DNA from: Endomychus coccineus
Lineage: Eukaryota > Arthropoda > Insecta > Coleoptera > Endomychidae
NCBI GenBank assembly: GCA_958510875.1
Contig: OY294070.1
Location: 121,810,703 to 121,874,702 of the forward strand
Reading direction: 5' to 3'
DNA length: 64,000 nucleotides
The position numbers and the translations under genes were made by a program. The notes beneath the pieces were generated by a model. That model was not told where the DNA came from. It saw only the letters and a program-made list of their open reading frames with translations, and did not search any database. How positions within the stretch are numbered: position 1 is the first letter of the stretch; each line of letters opens with the position of its first letter. Below are positions 12,965 to 24,480 of the stretch, in pieces.

Positions 12965-14142
12965 CACTATAAATGAGAAACAATCATTCTAATCCATTAA
13001 CAATCACTGTTAGAATACTGAGAACCTTTCAGCTACCAAGTAGCCACAATTAGAGTATTGAAGAGTTCTAACAGTATCTCGAATTTGTTTTTACGCATTT
13101 TCTAACCTCAAAATTTTGGCGACAAAAAAAATCCAGTGGAAAGAAGAGTGAACATGCCAACTTTCCACGCTAACAAAATATTTTTACAATCTTTTTTCTA
13201 TTTAATGTTTTGTAAGCCGGAAAAAAAAACCAAGATGGGCCTTATCTAGGGCCCATAACCTTCGAATGACTTCTACCTTGGCTCATTCGACGCGTATTCA
13301 AATTATGTATCACTTTTAACACCTGTATTTTTTGATTAGAGGCTTCATTTCAAAAATAATTGGAATAAATGAAAAGTGCTTTTTAATAATTATTAATCTG
13401 TAAAAGAAAAAGGATTTGAACAAAATCCAGTCATATAAAGTTTTGCCGGATTCTCAAGGGATTCAGTCGACCGTGTGACTGGACTATCTTGAGATATATG
13501 GGCAATGTGTGGTATAATAAAAACAGTATTAATAGAATGAAAAATTCGATCTATTAGTTCGATAAACATGTGGAGAAATGTACTCTACAAACGTGATCTA
13601 TCGAATTAGGTCACGGAAGCAATCAGTAGTCAGATCAAGGATCGCTTCTTATGTTGACGTAACTCGATTTTAATATCATAACAGATGTGAGAAATGAGAG
13701 ATAATCCTTGGCAATGGCCTTAGCTTATTTATTTTGGACAATTTCCCTACATAATTATCAAAAGTTCTTAACCATTAACAGTCAAATTCTATTCCAGAGC
13801 TTACTTAATATTCTAGATGTTTATTCCCGAATCTTTTTACTTTCAAACTAATGTCAGGGTACTTCGTGCATTTATTTGGCTCTTCCGGCTTTTATTTCAG
13901 ACGGTTCTCATATTTTCATTAAGCTGATGTGTTTGGAATACAAACCGAGTAGTAGATTCAACGACGAACGTAGCTGTTCCTACTTAGCGAAAAGATATAC
14001 TTTCAACGAATTTAATGTCGGCTACCCCAGTATACAAATATGGAAGTAATTCTGATTCATGAATAAACATGAATTTTGATTTCCATCTTCACGAAATAAA
14101 AATAAAAATTGAGTGGAGCTATTAAAACACTATATAAATCTC
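12965..14142. other. No gene recognised
   Basis: AT-rich sequence with no ORF or element end that I can assign. Confidence 0.5.
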
Positions 14143-14254
14143 GAAAAATCTTGTCTTCCGGATGGATTCCGCGTCACAATAGCTCGACTTGATGACTTGG
14201 GGCATCAAGTCGAGCTATTGTGACGCGGAATCCATCCGGAAGACAAGATTTTTC
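14143..14254. repeat. Perfect 52-bp inverted repeat with 8-bp loop
   Basis: Positions 14,143-14,194 are the exact reverse complement of 14,203-14,254, separated by ACTTGGGG. Pairing continues outward for about five more bases after one mismatch. The arms are more GC-rich than the surroundings and include GGATGGATTCCGCGTCACAA. A transcript would fold into a long unbroken hairpin. No target duplication or transposase motif was found. It could be a hairpin-RNA locus, a recent foldback insertion, or a snap-back artefact of library preparation. Confidence 0.97.
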
Positions 14255-15289
14255 AAGATTAGCTGTCCGCGGAAGTCTACTATCCAAGATATATAAATCT
14301 CTATAGCTGTTTTGTTTCTATAACATTTTTGCAAAAATAGTATTTTCCGACTTTTCCTGAGAGAATCGTAAAACTGTCAAGTTAAGTTTGAGGGGGAACA
14401 CGTCAGAAAGGGTGAATTTCGGACATTTGAAAATGTCTGGAGCATCTAGCCTAATACCAAATAAACATGATTTGTTAGGAAATTAAAGAACAATGTTTAT
14501 TTTCCGTGTTGGTGACTCTTGTCCGCGCTGCCTGTAATAAATCGAGATCAAGGGTTGAAATCTAACAAATCTCGGATACATTGGTCCGATTCTGATGAAA
14601 TTCATAACAGAGTTTTTTTTTTGGGTTGGGAATTAAGAATTCGTCATTAATGTTCAAAAATTCTGGAAAATTGATCCAATATGGCGGCTCGTTGTAATTA
14701 GGAAATTAGACTACCCTCAAACTATGTCAAAATACGAATATATGAATTTTTGCCCTCAAAATAAAGAGTTTTCAATCCAGTAACTTTTTTGAAAAAAATG
14801 CATGCCTTTCGAGTTACAGATTTTAAAATCAGGGGTCCGAGGAACCTTCAGTAAGGGGTGGCGTGAAAATATTTAAAAATGATTGAAGGTTTTAGTTGTT
14901 GAAGATGAAAACTTTCGGTTTTTTAATTTTTTTAAATATTTATTTCACTAGAAATATGAAGGAAAATCAATTTAAATCATTTCTATGGCATTAGTGAAAT
15001 ATGTTCGTTGTTAACATACATTTGATTTAATACAAAAATACGCTTTGAAGAATTTTGCAAAAACGCACAAACATAATGGGCTTTAATGAAATTGTATTGT
15101 CTCTTCAGAACCCCGTAGATACACTAAATTTAATAAAAAGCTAATTATTGGGAAAAATATTGATACTTCTTTCGGCTTCATTGACGCCTTCAAGAACCGA
15201 TGAGGTATAGCCTCACATAGTAGAGGAGCCAAGGAAACGATATATTCACCTTATCCAAAAACAGTCGAATATCACTTGAGTCTGTTTTG
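14255..15289. other. No gene recognised
   Basis: No assignable ORF or repeat boundary; several homopolymer A/T runs. Confidence 0.5.
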
Positions 15290-15294
15290 GAATA

Positions 15295-15545
15295 ACATGT
15301 AACTACTCACAGGAACCACTACGAAACACTGGTAATTGAGAAAACACATGCACGGTATGTGGCTAGGGAATGACGCGCTGGGTAGGGCATCTGGTGAAGA
15401 GGACAAGACAATGGAGCACTTACTAACAATCTGCCCAGCCCTATCCATATGTCACTCCACGAACCAATCCATCACCTCCACGCACAGTTTGGCATTACAA
15501 CTTAAACGCCTGGGATGGTCTTCGTATAACATTCCTTAGGGATAG
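15295..15545 (+). pseudogene. LINE ORF2 C-terminal fragment
   Basis: Reads LLTG, then LRKHMHGMWLGNDAL, then GEEDKTMEHLLTICPALS and a terminal LKRLGW. This is the usual C-terminus of jockey/R1-type ORF2 proteins: a LLTGH-like block, a basic HLH/HMH block, then a C-x2-C-type knuckle of the form CxxCGEEDETxEHxLxxCPAL. Here the first Cys pair is lost (GRASGEED), so the knuckle is broken. About 80 residues remain and nothing of the reverse transcriptase is in frame upstream. Confidence 0.65.
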
Positions 15546-15590
15546 GTATGCTTTGAATCTGTCGATCCAATCCAATGTGCCAAAGAGATC

Positions 15591-15905
15591 TTGAAGATTT
15601 CCGTGCTGAAAACTTACATATGCCATATCAACAAATCACCATTATCTGGTGAACCATGGATCAGTGAAATTCTAGAGCCGTCGCTTCTAGCCAAAAAGCA
15701 TACCATCCCTGGCCCGGGAACCCATGCTTGGATACCACAACAGAAACATGTTGAAGCAAGTAATATCAGCAATCACACAATAGACGCTTCGAAAGAGATC
15801 AAACCTTATCGAATGCCCAAATGCCTGCTGTTCATTTTGGACCTTCACCAAAGTGATTGGAAGAAACTTCACTTCCAGCTAATTCCCTTCAATAACCAAA
15901 AATGA
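15591..15905 (+). pseudogene. Unidentified open frame, 104 codons
   Basis: An open frame between two LINE-derived pieces, with the residues SGEPWISEILEPSLLAKK and a Pro/Gly-rich PGPGTHAWIPQQ. No family was recognised. Its position suggests it is part of the same retroelement debris, but that is inference; it may be spurious. Confidence 0.25.
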
Positions 15906-15934
15906 GGGCTACTACACCGCAAGAAAAAGACAAC

Positions 15935-16090
15935 CATTTTGGTTGATCTCAATACCAAAACGGCTATGGGGTTCTGTTGTTCCCAAGGAATGTGCCTCAG
16001 AATTACAACCAGTTTTTTGTAGGTTGCTGAGCCCTTCATACAAATTTGGTATCTTAACTTACAGCTGGAAGACAGCTAGGTTCAATCAAT
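15935..16090 (+). pseudogene. LINE reverse transcriptase fragment, fingers region
   Basis: The peptide VPKECASELQPVFCRLL followed by SYKFGILTYSWKTARFNQLQKR matches the segment of CR1/jockey-type reverse transcriptases that reads IPxxxLKxCAxELxPxLxxLFNxSLxxGxxPxxWKxAxxxPxxKK, just before the first core RT motifs. The frame continues to 16,290 without recognisable RT motifs and the YADD box is absent. Short, diverged remnant. Confidence 0.6.
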
Positions 16091-16324
16091 TACAAAAAAG
16101 GAACGAAGAATATATCCATGTCATGTTGAACAAGTTCCGACGCTTCTACCACAAGTTTTTGAAGCAAGAGCAACCTCTTGTAGTTGATTCTACCAAAAAG
16201 ATGTTCGATTTATCAGATTCATTTTATTCTGGGAGAGGCTACGGTTACGTATGTGCGTTTTGTAGAGGCTCATCATCGAGTAAATTGTAAGCCACATTTT
16301 TGAATCGATGATTTTATTTTATGT

Positions 16325-16640
16325 GCGGGCATTTTACCACCAAATTCAAATGTTGAACAATTTGAATACTTTGTACAAAATACTTCATTACATTTACCGG
16401 ATGATTTTCCTCTAGCGATCTGTCAACATAAAATATGTGGTTTCAATTGGATGGCGCTTCGCCACATCATGGTTGGAACCATTTAAACCATATAATTCCT
16501 AATACCTGGATTGAGCAGAGATTTGTTGTACTTGTTTACTGGTCACCTAGTTTCCACGATCTGAATTCGTTAGACTTTACTTTTTGGAGGCTTATAATAT
16601 ATTTTGTTGACATGGTTTCAATATTGAATGAGTAACATTC
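16325..16640 (+). pseudogene. DDE transposase fragment (mariner/Tc1 superfamily)
   Basis: Frames give LPPNSNVEQFEYFVQNT, then PDDFPLAICQH, then WFQLDGASPHHG (second catalytic Asp) and WSPSFHDLNSLDFTFW, the degenerate SPDLxxLDFxxW block carrying the third Asp. This order is typical of the C-terminal half of insect mariner/Tc1-superfamily transposases. The two parts lie in different frames and several conserved residues are lost. No inverted terminal repeats were found. Confidence 0.65.
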
Positions 16641-16746
16641 AATATTCGTTTATCACTTATTATTACTTTTTGGAGGCTTATAATATATTTTGTTTACATG
16701 GTTTTAATATTGAATGAGTAACATTCAATATTCGTTTATCACTTAT
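16578..16746. repeat. 86-bp tandem duplication containing small palindromes
   Basis: The block starting at TTTTTGGAGGCTTATAATAT recurs exactly 86 bp downstream with only two or three substitutions. It overlaps the last codons of the transposase fragment, so transposase sequence was duplicated together with its flank. Each unit holds AATATTGAATG-agtaa-CATTCAATATT, an 11-bp perfect palindrome arm with a 5-nt loop. Confidence 0.85.
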
Positions 16747-16749
16747 TAA

Positions 16750-18180
16750 AAGCGGAGGAATATGTATTTGTAAAGATGGTAGACACGTAGAACATGTGGC
16801 TTAACTTTTTATTTATGTATTTAATGTTGTGTCCATTTTTTATTTCATATTCTTCAATGCTAATTGTAGCCTTCAAGTTAATTTGAAAATCCAAAAAATT
16901 TGAACTCACAACTAAATAAATTGTAATATCTCGTAAATTGAACCCCAAATCATAATTTTACAAAACCCAAAAATGCCTATAAAAACAGCTATACCAATAA
17001 ATTATTGGTATTGAACCATAGGCGGGCGCAACGTAATTGGGGGCTGAAAGTACAAAACTCCCTTCTTTCACTGTTATTCGTTATAGTTTATCATCTAAAA
17101 TTACACGTAAAGTGTTTCTGCATAAGAAAAACATTCTTACCACGTTTGAGATTGATGTTTTGGAAAACATCGGAGTTATTTTAAATTGAAGTTTGACAGT
17201 CTGAATCTGGAGCATGAGACGGCTAAATTGAAAATAGCATAGAAGAAGTTCATTATTCTCATCCGAAGAATCTGTGGTTAATGGATTGGACTACTAAATT
17301 GTAACAACCTGTAGAATAGGGAATAATGTTAGAAAACTGCACGTTTATTCCTCGTTGCAGGAATGAGTTATTTGTGCCATGTCCCGCAATGAATCCTCAG
17401 AATATTCAAGAAATTATTCATCTAGAATTCACGAGAATATGGGATATGAAATAGGGAGAAGCAATATTAAATTTCCAATGCTATTTTGTTTCCCTTGTCT
17501 GAACTGTCAAATATTCTCAGATAATTCATGATGAAGTGATGCACATTAATTTAGAAGAGTTTCGAGCAGATTTCAGTTGTAGCGAAAAAACGTTACACCA
17601 TTTCGTTCATAATTTGAATAGTTTTTGACCACGCACCGACAGGTACGTTACATACAAAAAGGTAGAACTAACTTATAATATACTGGATTGGGCAAATGTG
17701 GGAAACAAAACTTATATCTTCCCAACAGGCGACTTGAAAAAGACGCTGAAGCACGTAAATTGATTCTAAACATTACACATTTTCTGGCAATAAAATGAAA
17801 TATTTTCCTTCAACCCTTTAACTGCGAGCTATTTCAACTTTTTTTCAAATGTAAACATATGTCATATGTGGGTTTGTTGAAAGGCTCTTGGAAAATGGAA
17901 TCTATCGATGATATTATTTATTTATTTATTATGTTTTTATTACGGCAAGCATTAATTCTTTCAAAAGTAATATAATTAGAATCTTATAGCATTAATTGCT
18001 AAAGGAATTAACGTGCCAAGAACCTCAAACAAAATTGTATCTGTTGATGTAATGCTCACAATAGCATAAAGCAATCAGGATTATGAAAAACCTGCCTTAC
18101 CAACAAGACTGTAAGTATGCCTTTAAGGACCTAAAAGTTATGTTTCTTCCTTCCCTTCATTTTATAAGGCTGAGTACAAA
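16750..18180. other. No gene recognised
   Basis: No assignable ORF, element end or tandem repeat. Confidence 0.5.
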
Positions 18181-18240
18181 CAATTTATTGAATTGCGCAA
18201 AATGTCCTACAGACTTTACTTGGCATACTCCCAGGGGATG

Positions 18241-19200
18241 CTAACATCCCTCGACGGAGTTCCGAATGGCTTCAGCTGGTATATTATTTGACTCCATTCT
18301 AAATTTGTTTTTCAAATCTTCAATATTCACCGGCCAACTTTGGCAAGCCGTGTATCTCAAATAGCCCCAAAGAAAGTAATTCAATGGAGTCAGGGGATCT
18401 TGGTGGCCATTCAATTGCACCACATCGTCCAATCCAACGACCTGCAAATACGTCGTCTAGATATTCTCTGACATTAACACCAAAATGTGGGAGAGCGCCG
18501 TCTTCTTCGAACCAAACTGTTCCATTGGGTGAAACTGGATCTACTTCATATGGGAAAATAGCAGTTAGTGCATGCATCAAGTCGAATAGTAAAAAGTGTA
18601 GGTAGCGTTCAGCTGTAAGGTTTCCTTCAAAGAAGAATGGTGCTGAAATTCGGTGGTTGATGATACCTACCCATATACATTTACTATTTGTGGGCACTGC
18701 GTATGAGCTTCACATTTTCATTGCGGATTTTCCCGACTCCAGAAACGAGAATTGTGCCTGTTAATCATGCCATTTACATAAAAGTAGCTCCATCCGAAAA
18801 GATTATGTTCCGTGCAAACTGATTATTCTCGTCACACCGTCACATCATTTCCTCACAAAATTGCAAACGTCTGTCACAATCATCTTCCGAAAGCTCTTGG
18901 ACAAGATGTACCTTATACAGGTAGTATTTTCCTGTTTCCAAGATCTTTCCAATCGTTCGTCTAGACGCGGCATAATTTTGGGCCAATAGAACCGTTGAAG
19001 CATGGAGATTTTTCTGCAGAGTTGATGCAAAGTCCAATTTTATCATCGCCGACCTCTTTTGTGCAAATCTTTCACTGTACCATGTTCCTCAAATTTATGG
19101 AATATCTTGCTGATAGTAAAATCTGTTAAATCATATTTTCCGGATGTTTTGCATTAATAAAAGCACACTTCACTTTCACTTCGCATTCTATCTCCACATT
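18241..19200 (-). pseudogene. DDE transposase pseudogene, mariner/Tc1 superfamily
   Basis: Minus-strand frames spell a nearly full transposase order: an N-terminal helix-turn-helix tail (TLQKNLHASTVLLAQNYAASRRTIGKIL), then YLYKVHLVQELSEDDCDRRLQFCEEM at 18,840-19,046; then IWVGIINHRISAPFFFEGNLTAERYLHFL and WFEEDGALPHFGVNVREYL near 18,500; then RWIGRCGAIEWPPRSPD and a frame change into LTPLNYFLWGYLR and IEDLKNKFRMESNNIPAEAIRNSVEG ending at 18,241. By my count about 41 residues lie between the second Asp (EEDG) and the third position (here Asn in LNY), longer than the 34 of classical mariner. The first Asp region (around 18,700-18,840) is disrupted. Confidence 0.8.
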
Positions 19201-19585
19201 CCAGCAATATCAAGACTCAAATATGCTGCGGTTCTGACAATGTTGCCATTCTTATTCAGTAAGGAGAACTCGTGAAAGCACCCAAATTAATAAAATGAAC
19301 GTGTACATTCAATTTAACAACAAATTGTGTTACAGTTTTAAAATTGAACTAATCGAAAACCAATTTTTTTTATCCAGACTTCTCACAAAAGAGGTGACGC
19401 TATAATGCCTCATTCAAGTTTCGAAGCATTTGCTTTGTTGAATTGTTTGTAGATGGCGCTTATGTTGTAAGATTTGCAGTTATTTTATTTTTATAACAGA
19501 TACAACACAAATAGAAAAAAAAATTGTTATGGTCAGATTCCATTTTCCACGAGCTTTCCAATGAATTGGGGTGGCTCGCAGCTAC
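19200..19585. other. No gene recognised
   Basis: Probably holds the outer end of the transposon at 18.2-19.2 kb, but no inverted terminal repeat pair could be matched. Confidence 0.4.
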
Positions 19586-19815
19586 GTTCCAGTGTTTAAA
19601 TTCATAAGCGTCCAGTGAAATAAAAAAGGGTGAGTGTCAAAGGAAATTTTCACTATGTTCTAGCTAATCAGTGATTGAATCAAACTCCAACGTGTCATGA
19701 TTCTTCAAATTGAATGGCCTCACTGCAGATAAATGAATATTGGTGAATAGGCATAATGTAAGTTACTTAAGTAAAGTTTTATAGAGTTTCATAGACAGAG
19801 AGCCAGGTTACAAAG
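19586..19815 (+). repeat. 0.23-kb dispersed repeat, copy 1
   Basis: Matches about 40,468-40,698 in the same orientation through ordered blocks: GTGATTGAATCAAACTCCAACG (interrupted by one substitution), GCAGATAAATGAATATTGGTGAATAGG, TAATGTAA and TTTTATAGAGTTTCATAGACAGAGAG (with one difference). No coding potential seen. Confidence 0.65.
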
Positions 19816-20730
19816 ATATGAATTTTATTCCACAAATTTGCCCAACCTGGTATGTGTGAAGGAGATTTGTCATATAAAATTTGAATAATAAGGAGTACTT
19901 CTGATTCCTCAGTAATATTAATTGGGAACTAAATCATGTTCATCTTTCAGATACTGGAATATGATTCATCTGTAATTAGCGGCCTTAACTAATCTTCATT
20001 TGCATGTTTCCTATGTTTTCTTTCCCTGGTATATATTATGGAACTACGAAGCTTATTCAAGCGAGTAATCAATTAGGCAACAAAGTAATTGCGGCTTGTT
20101 TCGTAATTTAAAATTGGTGAGGCTATTATGAAAGCGGCTTGGTATCCTTGGACGAAACATACAATTTGTAAATTGAAAGCAGGTGCGCAATGGATTCTTT
20201 ATATCTCCCTTGATGATAAATCATGAACTTCAGGTAATTGATACCACTTGAAATTGCGATGCAATATTCGAATGCCGTATAAATTTGAATTTCAAACAGT
20301 TATGAATATTTCGTAGAGAATGTAAGAGTACGTGTATAATTAGTACCTTACTTGATCATCGACCCATGTTCGAATATAACTACGGTGGTTTTCATGTAAT
20401 TGTTGGATAGGTTCAACCAAAATGAAATGTGCACCAGCAATTTTATTGAAGAAATACTGAATAAGCACCAACAATAAATACAAGACCATCAAGACTATTT
20501 TTGAAAACCTGCCTGAGTGTATGTGTGTCCGTAACTCACTGTGGGGATGATTGTGCCGTCTATAGATTTGAAATTTTGTAGATCGCTTCGAAGTTGTTAC
20601 ATAGGAACTGTTTTGTTTTTGGCTCGCTAACTCCTTTTGGAATGGTATTCTTGACATCCATCTTCAATTTTTCGAATGGAGTTGAAGAATTCCGTTGAAC
20701 CATGATGTCGACCGGGTTTTTATGATTATA
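19816..20730. other. No gene recognised
   Basis: The minus-strand open frame at 20,340-20,657 has no recognisable motif. Confidence 0.45.
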
Positions 20731-20732
20731 AA

Positions 20733-21560
20733 TACGAGGGTAAGATGAAAAGTTCCTGCAAAATAGAGCAGGTGGCGCCACAATTGAAAATCCCATGTCA
20801 CATTTGTAATCTACCATCCTTAACTAGGACGCATTGAAATTTTCAGACTGATATGTCATTCATTTCAGTTTTGACACCCATTGAAAGCAAGCAAGCAAAC
20901 ATTACGCAAACCAAAGCATCGCTTGTTAAACATTATGGTGACTCTTCTTCATCGATTGGAACGTCTCACAAGTGGTTTACTGGTTTTCGTTATGGTAGTA
21001 GACCACAAAAGACGCCGAACATTCTGGCCGTTCAATTGAGGTTACAACGCCAGAAATCGTAGATAAAATGTATGGTTGATATTGGACGATCGGAGTTAAA
21101 GTGCACGGGATTGCTGAGTCTATGGGCATCTAAACCGAACAAGTACGGAACATTTTGCATACATTTTTGAATATCAGAAAGCTATCTGCCAGATGGGTGC
21201 CACATTTGCTCCATGTTGACAGCAAGCGCGACAGTTTGACAACTTCAAAGAAGTGTTTGGCGATTTTCAAGCGCTATAACAAGGACTTTTTGCACCGTTT
21301 CGTAACCGTGGAAGAAGTATGGATCCACTACAACACACCAGAGGCCAAAGCACAGTCGAAACAGTGGACTTGCACTAGCGAATCGAAGCCGAAAAAGGCC
21401 AAGGTGAGTTTATTGGCCAACAGTATTTTGGGATGCACACGATATCGTCCATATCAATTACCTTGAAAAGTGCAAAACGATCACCGGCGTATATTATGCA
21501 GAGTTGTTGGTTCGATTTGACGCCGATTTGAAGAACAAACGGCCGCGTTTGGTAAGGATT
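20733..21560 (+). mobile_element. 3'-truncated mariner element
   Basis: Begins TACGAGGGTAAGATGAAAAG, the left terminal repeat of a mariner, directly after AA/TA-rich flank. A related terminus, TACGACGGTAAGGTGAAAAG, marks the second mariner at 50,687. Sequence resembling transposase stops abruptly at about 21,560 (KNKRPRLV), before the region with the second catalytic Asp, and no right terminal repeat follows. The element is therefore truncated by roughly one third. Confidence 0.75.
20853..21560 (+). pseudogene. mariner transposase, truncated pseudogene
   Basis: Successive frames give the mariner N-terminal helix-turn-helix (KASLVKHYGDSSSSIGTSHKWFTGF near 20,905), RKLSARWVPHLLHVDSKRDS (21,175), FLHRFVTVEEVWIHYNTPEAK (21,285) and, after a frame change, WDAHDIVHIDYLEKCKTITGVYY (21,428). 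WVPHLL and WIHxYTPE are mariner signatures. The first catalytic Asp of the usual DExWIHH block is Glu here (VEEVW), so the enzyme would be dead even without the stops at 21,063 and 21,467 and the missing C-terminus. Confidence 0.85.
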
Positions 21561-22484
21561 CAAAAAGATAGGAACCAAACTTCAACAAGCTAAATTATAG
21601 GCTTTATTAAAGAACTATACTTTCTGAGTGAAATACGATTAGAAGTGAGGCACAATAGATCACTTGAACCGAAAGGTACATCCAATAAATTGTATCTGAA
21701 AGAATTCTTGTTTCCAATTAGAAATCTATTTTAAACTCTTTATGAGAGCAATGAGGTAATTCTAGAAATATTTAGTTTACTATTTTCAATCGTCAACTGA
21801 TGAAACGTTTATTGTGTAGGTTGAACATACATTTTTCCATTATACCATAAAGTTGTTGTACCCTCAATTAAGTTCCACATCGATCACGATAACTTCGATG
21901 ATGTTTATTATTTCATTGAATTCTGTTGTTTGACGCTGGAAAAATAATAACCAAAACGTCAAGCAGCGTCAGCGGAAATAAATCAAGTGAAATGGCTTTG
22001 GTATTATAGCAGCAAATGTGGTAAATCATAGAACGCTTCAATATCCGGTCAGAAATTTGCAACGACCACCAAACGGGATGCCATTTCAAGTTCTACTTTT
22101 ATATGGTTATTGATAACAGGTCATTTCCTTTCGTATCAAACCTCAATGCATTGGACGTGTTCTAATATCGTCGGACTCAATTCGTTTCTCAAGTATACTT
22201 CTTCAACAATGAGTAATTTCTGAATGAAATAAACTCCAAGCGGTTATTCTCTAATACAATATCTGAACGTATATTTCACGAATTGTACGCAGCAAATGGA
22301 TTACAAAGAAGCAAGGCAAGAATAGGGGTCGGTTGAGAAACTGTTGTAACCAGAACATATGTCAGCTACCATGATATAAAACAGACGATTCTAACCAATT
22401 TACGCTTGTCCCGTACGATTTGCTGTGCTTTTTGTTTATACGTTCTTATCATAGTAGCTAGCTTCTATTATTTGTCACTGTTTG
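21561..22484. other. No gene recognised
   Basis: No ORF or element end assigned. Confidence 0.5.
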
Positions 22485-22560
22485 AATTGATTAATTTCAT
22501 TGTGGATAAAATATAATTTAACATAGGATTATTAAGATGAATAAACGTAAACCATTGAAC

Positions 22561-22634
22561 TATAGGCGGGATTCTGACCCACATTTCTGGATGTCTAGTT
22601 CAGCGTGTTTACCAATTATACCACTTTGGTCCCG
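22561..22634 (-). repeat. tRNA-like sequence, array unit 1
   Basis: Read on the minus strand: an A-box-like GTGGTATAATTGG, an anticodon-arm-like CTGAACTAGACATCCAG with loop CTAGACA (triplet AGA), and a B-box-like GGGTCAGAATCCC in which the usual TTCGA is damaged. No acceptor stem can be formed with the flanks, so it is not a functional tRNA gene. Confidence 0.6.
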
Positions 22635-22659
22635 GTAGAGTCTTATAGTTTTGTAAATA

Positions 22660-23566
22660 CCGGGATATCAAAAATTATCTTGGTCAAGGGTGGTTGTGGA
22701 ATCTAAAACGTATGTCTTAATTCAAATTTGGAATTATTATGTCACTGTCACCCTGACATCATCAATAACCTACAAATTCCATACCTATTTATTTCAGTTG
22801 TAAAACAATAATGTACTACAAATTATGAAATAATTATGTGAACTTTGAACCTTTTCAAAGGTCGTGATAGCCACAATCCGGGTCGAAAATCGTTTTGAAA
22901 TAGTTAATTTTCTGTAAATCGAATGACGTTCACGTGAAAAGTCCGTACCACGCGAGTTAGAACAGTGCAAACTGGTTGTACCTAATACGGCTTCACGACG
23001 ACTTTTCGCGTGCCGTTTTCGCTTCATGTAGTTAGATTTAGTATCGGACCGTGCCTGACAGCCTTTTTTTTTCGATAAATGACCATCAAATAAGAAAATT
23101 TAATTAAAATAGTTTGAGCTATTCTCAGATCTCAGCTACGCGCGTCTAACGTGCGACTTACTAAAGTGAATTTCCTCGCGACTAAAATATACAAGAAGCG
23201 GGTAAAAGCTAGCGGCCCATAGCCAGAAACACTTTATTACAACTGGCGCCGGTCGCACGGGGCAAGAAACTGCCCCAAATTAACGAGACCGAGGTAAAAC
23301 GTATAAACTCTAACTTACGCGCAGCGAGCTCCTCGAGGCATATGTCAAAATGATTTCGAATCTTCTGATTTCGATAGGCCACGTGAAAATCTCGGAGTCC
23401 AAAGCGCTAAAGACTTCTGAGTGTTACAATATTCGTATAAAATTGCAAAATTTCGCACTTTCAGAAACTTTAAATTAATTATGACATAATTATTTCAAAC
23501 GTAAAGTAAGACACACGTTTTATATTCCACAACCACCCTTGACCAAGATAATTTTTGATATCCCGG
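22660..23566. mobile_element. 907-bp TA-flanked element with 60-bp inverted ends
   Basis: The ends are inverted repeats of 60 bp with two mismatches, starting CCGGGATATCAAAAATTATC. The element is flanked by TA on both sides, and removing it with one TA restores GTAAATATAAACCTCTG exactly as found in the neighbouring array unit at about 24,031, a built-in empty site. TA duplication fits the Tc1/mariner or a related superfamily. The one longer open frame (minus, 22,794-23,027, Arg/Ser-rich, MKRKRHAKSRREAV) shows no transposase motif, so the element is probably non-autonomous. The interior near 23,150-23,400 is more GC-rich than the surroundings. Confidence 0.9.
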
Positions 23567-23943
23567 TATAAACCTCTGGAAGGATAGTAAATCATTGATA
23601 AACACAATGCGATTCGATGCTACGCTATATATCAACTATTCACGCACAGTCATCTGAAGTTCAACCGTTTTGAATTGAGGAGTGCAGGTTTGAATATTAC
23701 TATGGTTGGCAATTACTCTGACAAAACTCAGTCAATGACAGCATCCCGGTTCTTATATATTTCAATAGGACTGATTGAGAAATGTTCTGAGTAAGTGTAA
23801 ACAAGTTTAAGGTTTCTTTGCCTAATTGGCCACAATTTCGTGTAAGGACATTGAGAGATATAGAATTAAACTTTCTAATTTATGAAGATAACTTAGATGA
23901 TCTAACATAGAATTATGAAGATGAGTAAACGTAAGACATTGAA

Positions 23944-24010
23944 CCATGTGCGGGATTCGAACCCATATTTCTGGATGTCCAGTCCAGCGTTTTTACCAAA
24001 CTATGGTCCC
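23944..24010 (-). repeat. tRNA-like sequence, array unit 2
   Basis: Carries an exact B-box core, GGGTTCGAATCCC (minus strand of 23,952-23,964), and an anticodon-arm-like CTGGA-CTGGACA-TCCAG (triplet GGA). The A-box side is degraded (ATAGTTTGG). Acceptor stem absent. Confidence 0.65.
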
Positions 24011-24408
24011 GGCAGAGTCTTATAGTTTTGTAAATATAAACCTCTGAAAAAATAGTAAATCATCGATGAATACAATACGATTCGATGCTCCCCTCTAGAT
24101 CAACTATTCATGCACATTGATCTAAAGTTCATTCGTTTTGAATTGAGGAGTCTAGGTTTGAGTAACTATAGTTGGCAATTACTCTGACAGTGCTCATTCA
24201 ATAACTTCATCCCGGTTCTTATATATTTCAATAGAACTGACTGAGAAATGTTCTTGTTGAGTATAAACAAGTTTGAGGTTTCTTTGCCTAATTCGCCACA
24301 ATTTCGTGTATGGACATTAAGAGATATAAAATTGAATTTTCTGAATTATGAGGATAAGAGATAATTTAACATACGATTATAAAGATGAATAAATGTAAAA
24401 CATTGAGC

Positions 24409-24480
24409 TATAGGCGGGATTTGAACCCACATTCCAGGATGTCTAGTCCAGCGTGTTTACCAATCACACCCTTTGGTTAC
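24409..24480 (-). repeat. tRNA-like sequence, array unit 3
   Basis: B-box-like GGGTTCAAATCCC (minus strand of 24,416-24,428), anticodon-loop CTAGACA as in unit 1 with one stem mismatch, and an A-box-like GGGTGTGATTGG. Not a functional tRNA. Confidence 0.6.

Noticed and set aside
14143..14254. Canonical microRNA precursor
   Set aside because: Pairing is perfect over 52 bp with no bulges, unlike most insect pre-miRNAs; a hairpin-siRNA locus or foldback is more in line with it, and no small-RNA data are available.
20340..20657. Minus-strand open frame left of the mariner
   Set aside because: No recognisable motif, and it overlaps AT-rich non-coding sequence reaching toward the transposon end; likely chance.
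22561..24480. Functional tRNA-Ser genes (loop triplets AGA and GGA)
   Set aside because: No acceptor stem pairs with the 5' side, D arms are poor, and no long variable arm as required in tRNA-Ser; they are tRNA-like repeats only.
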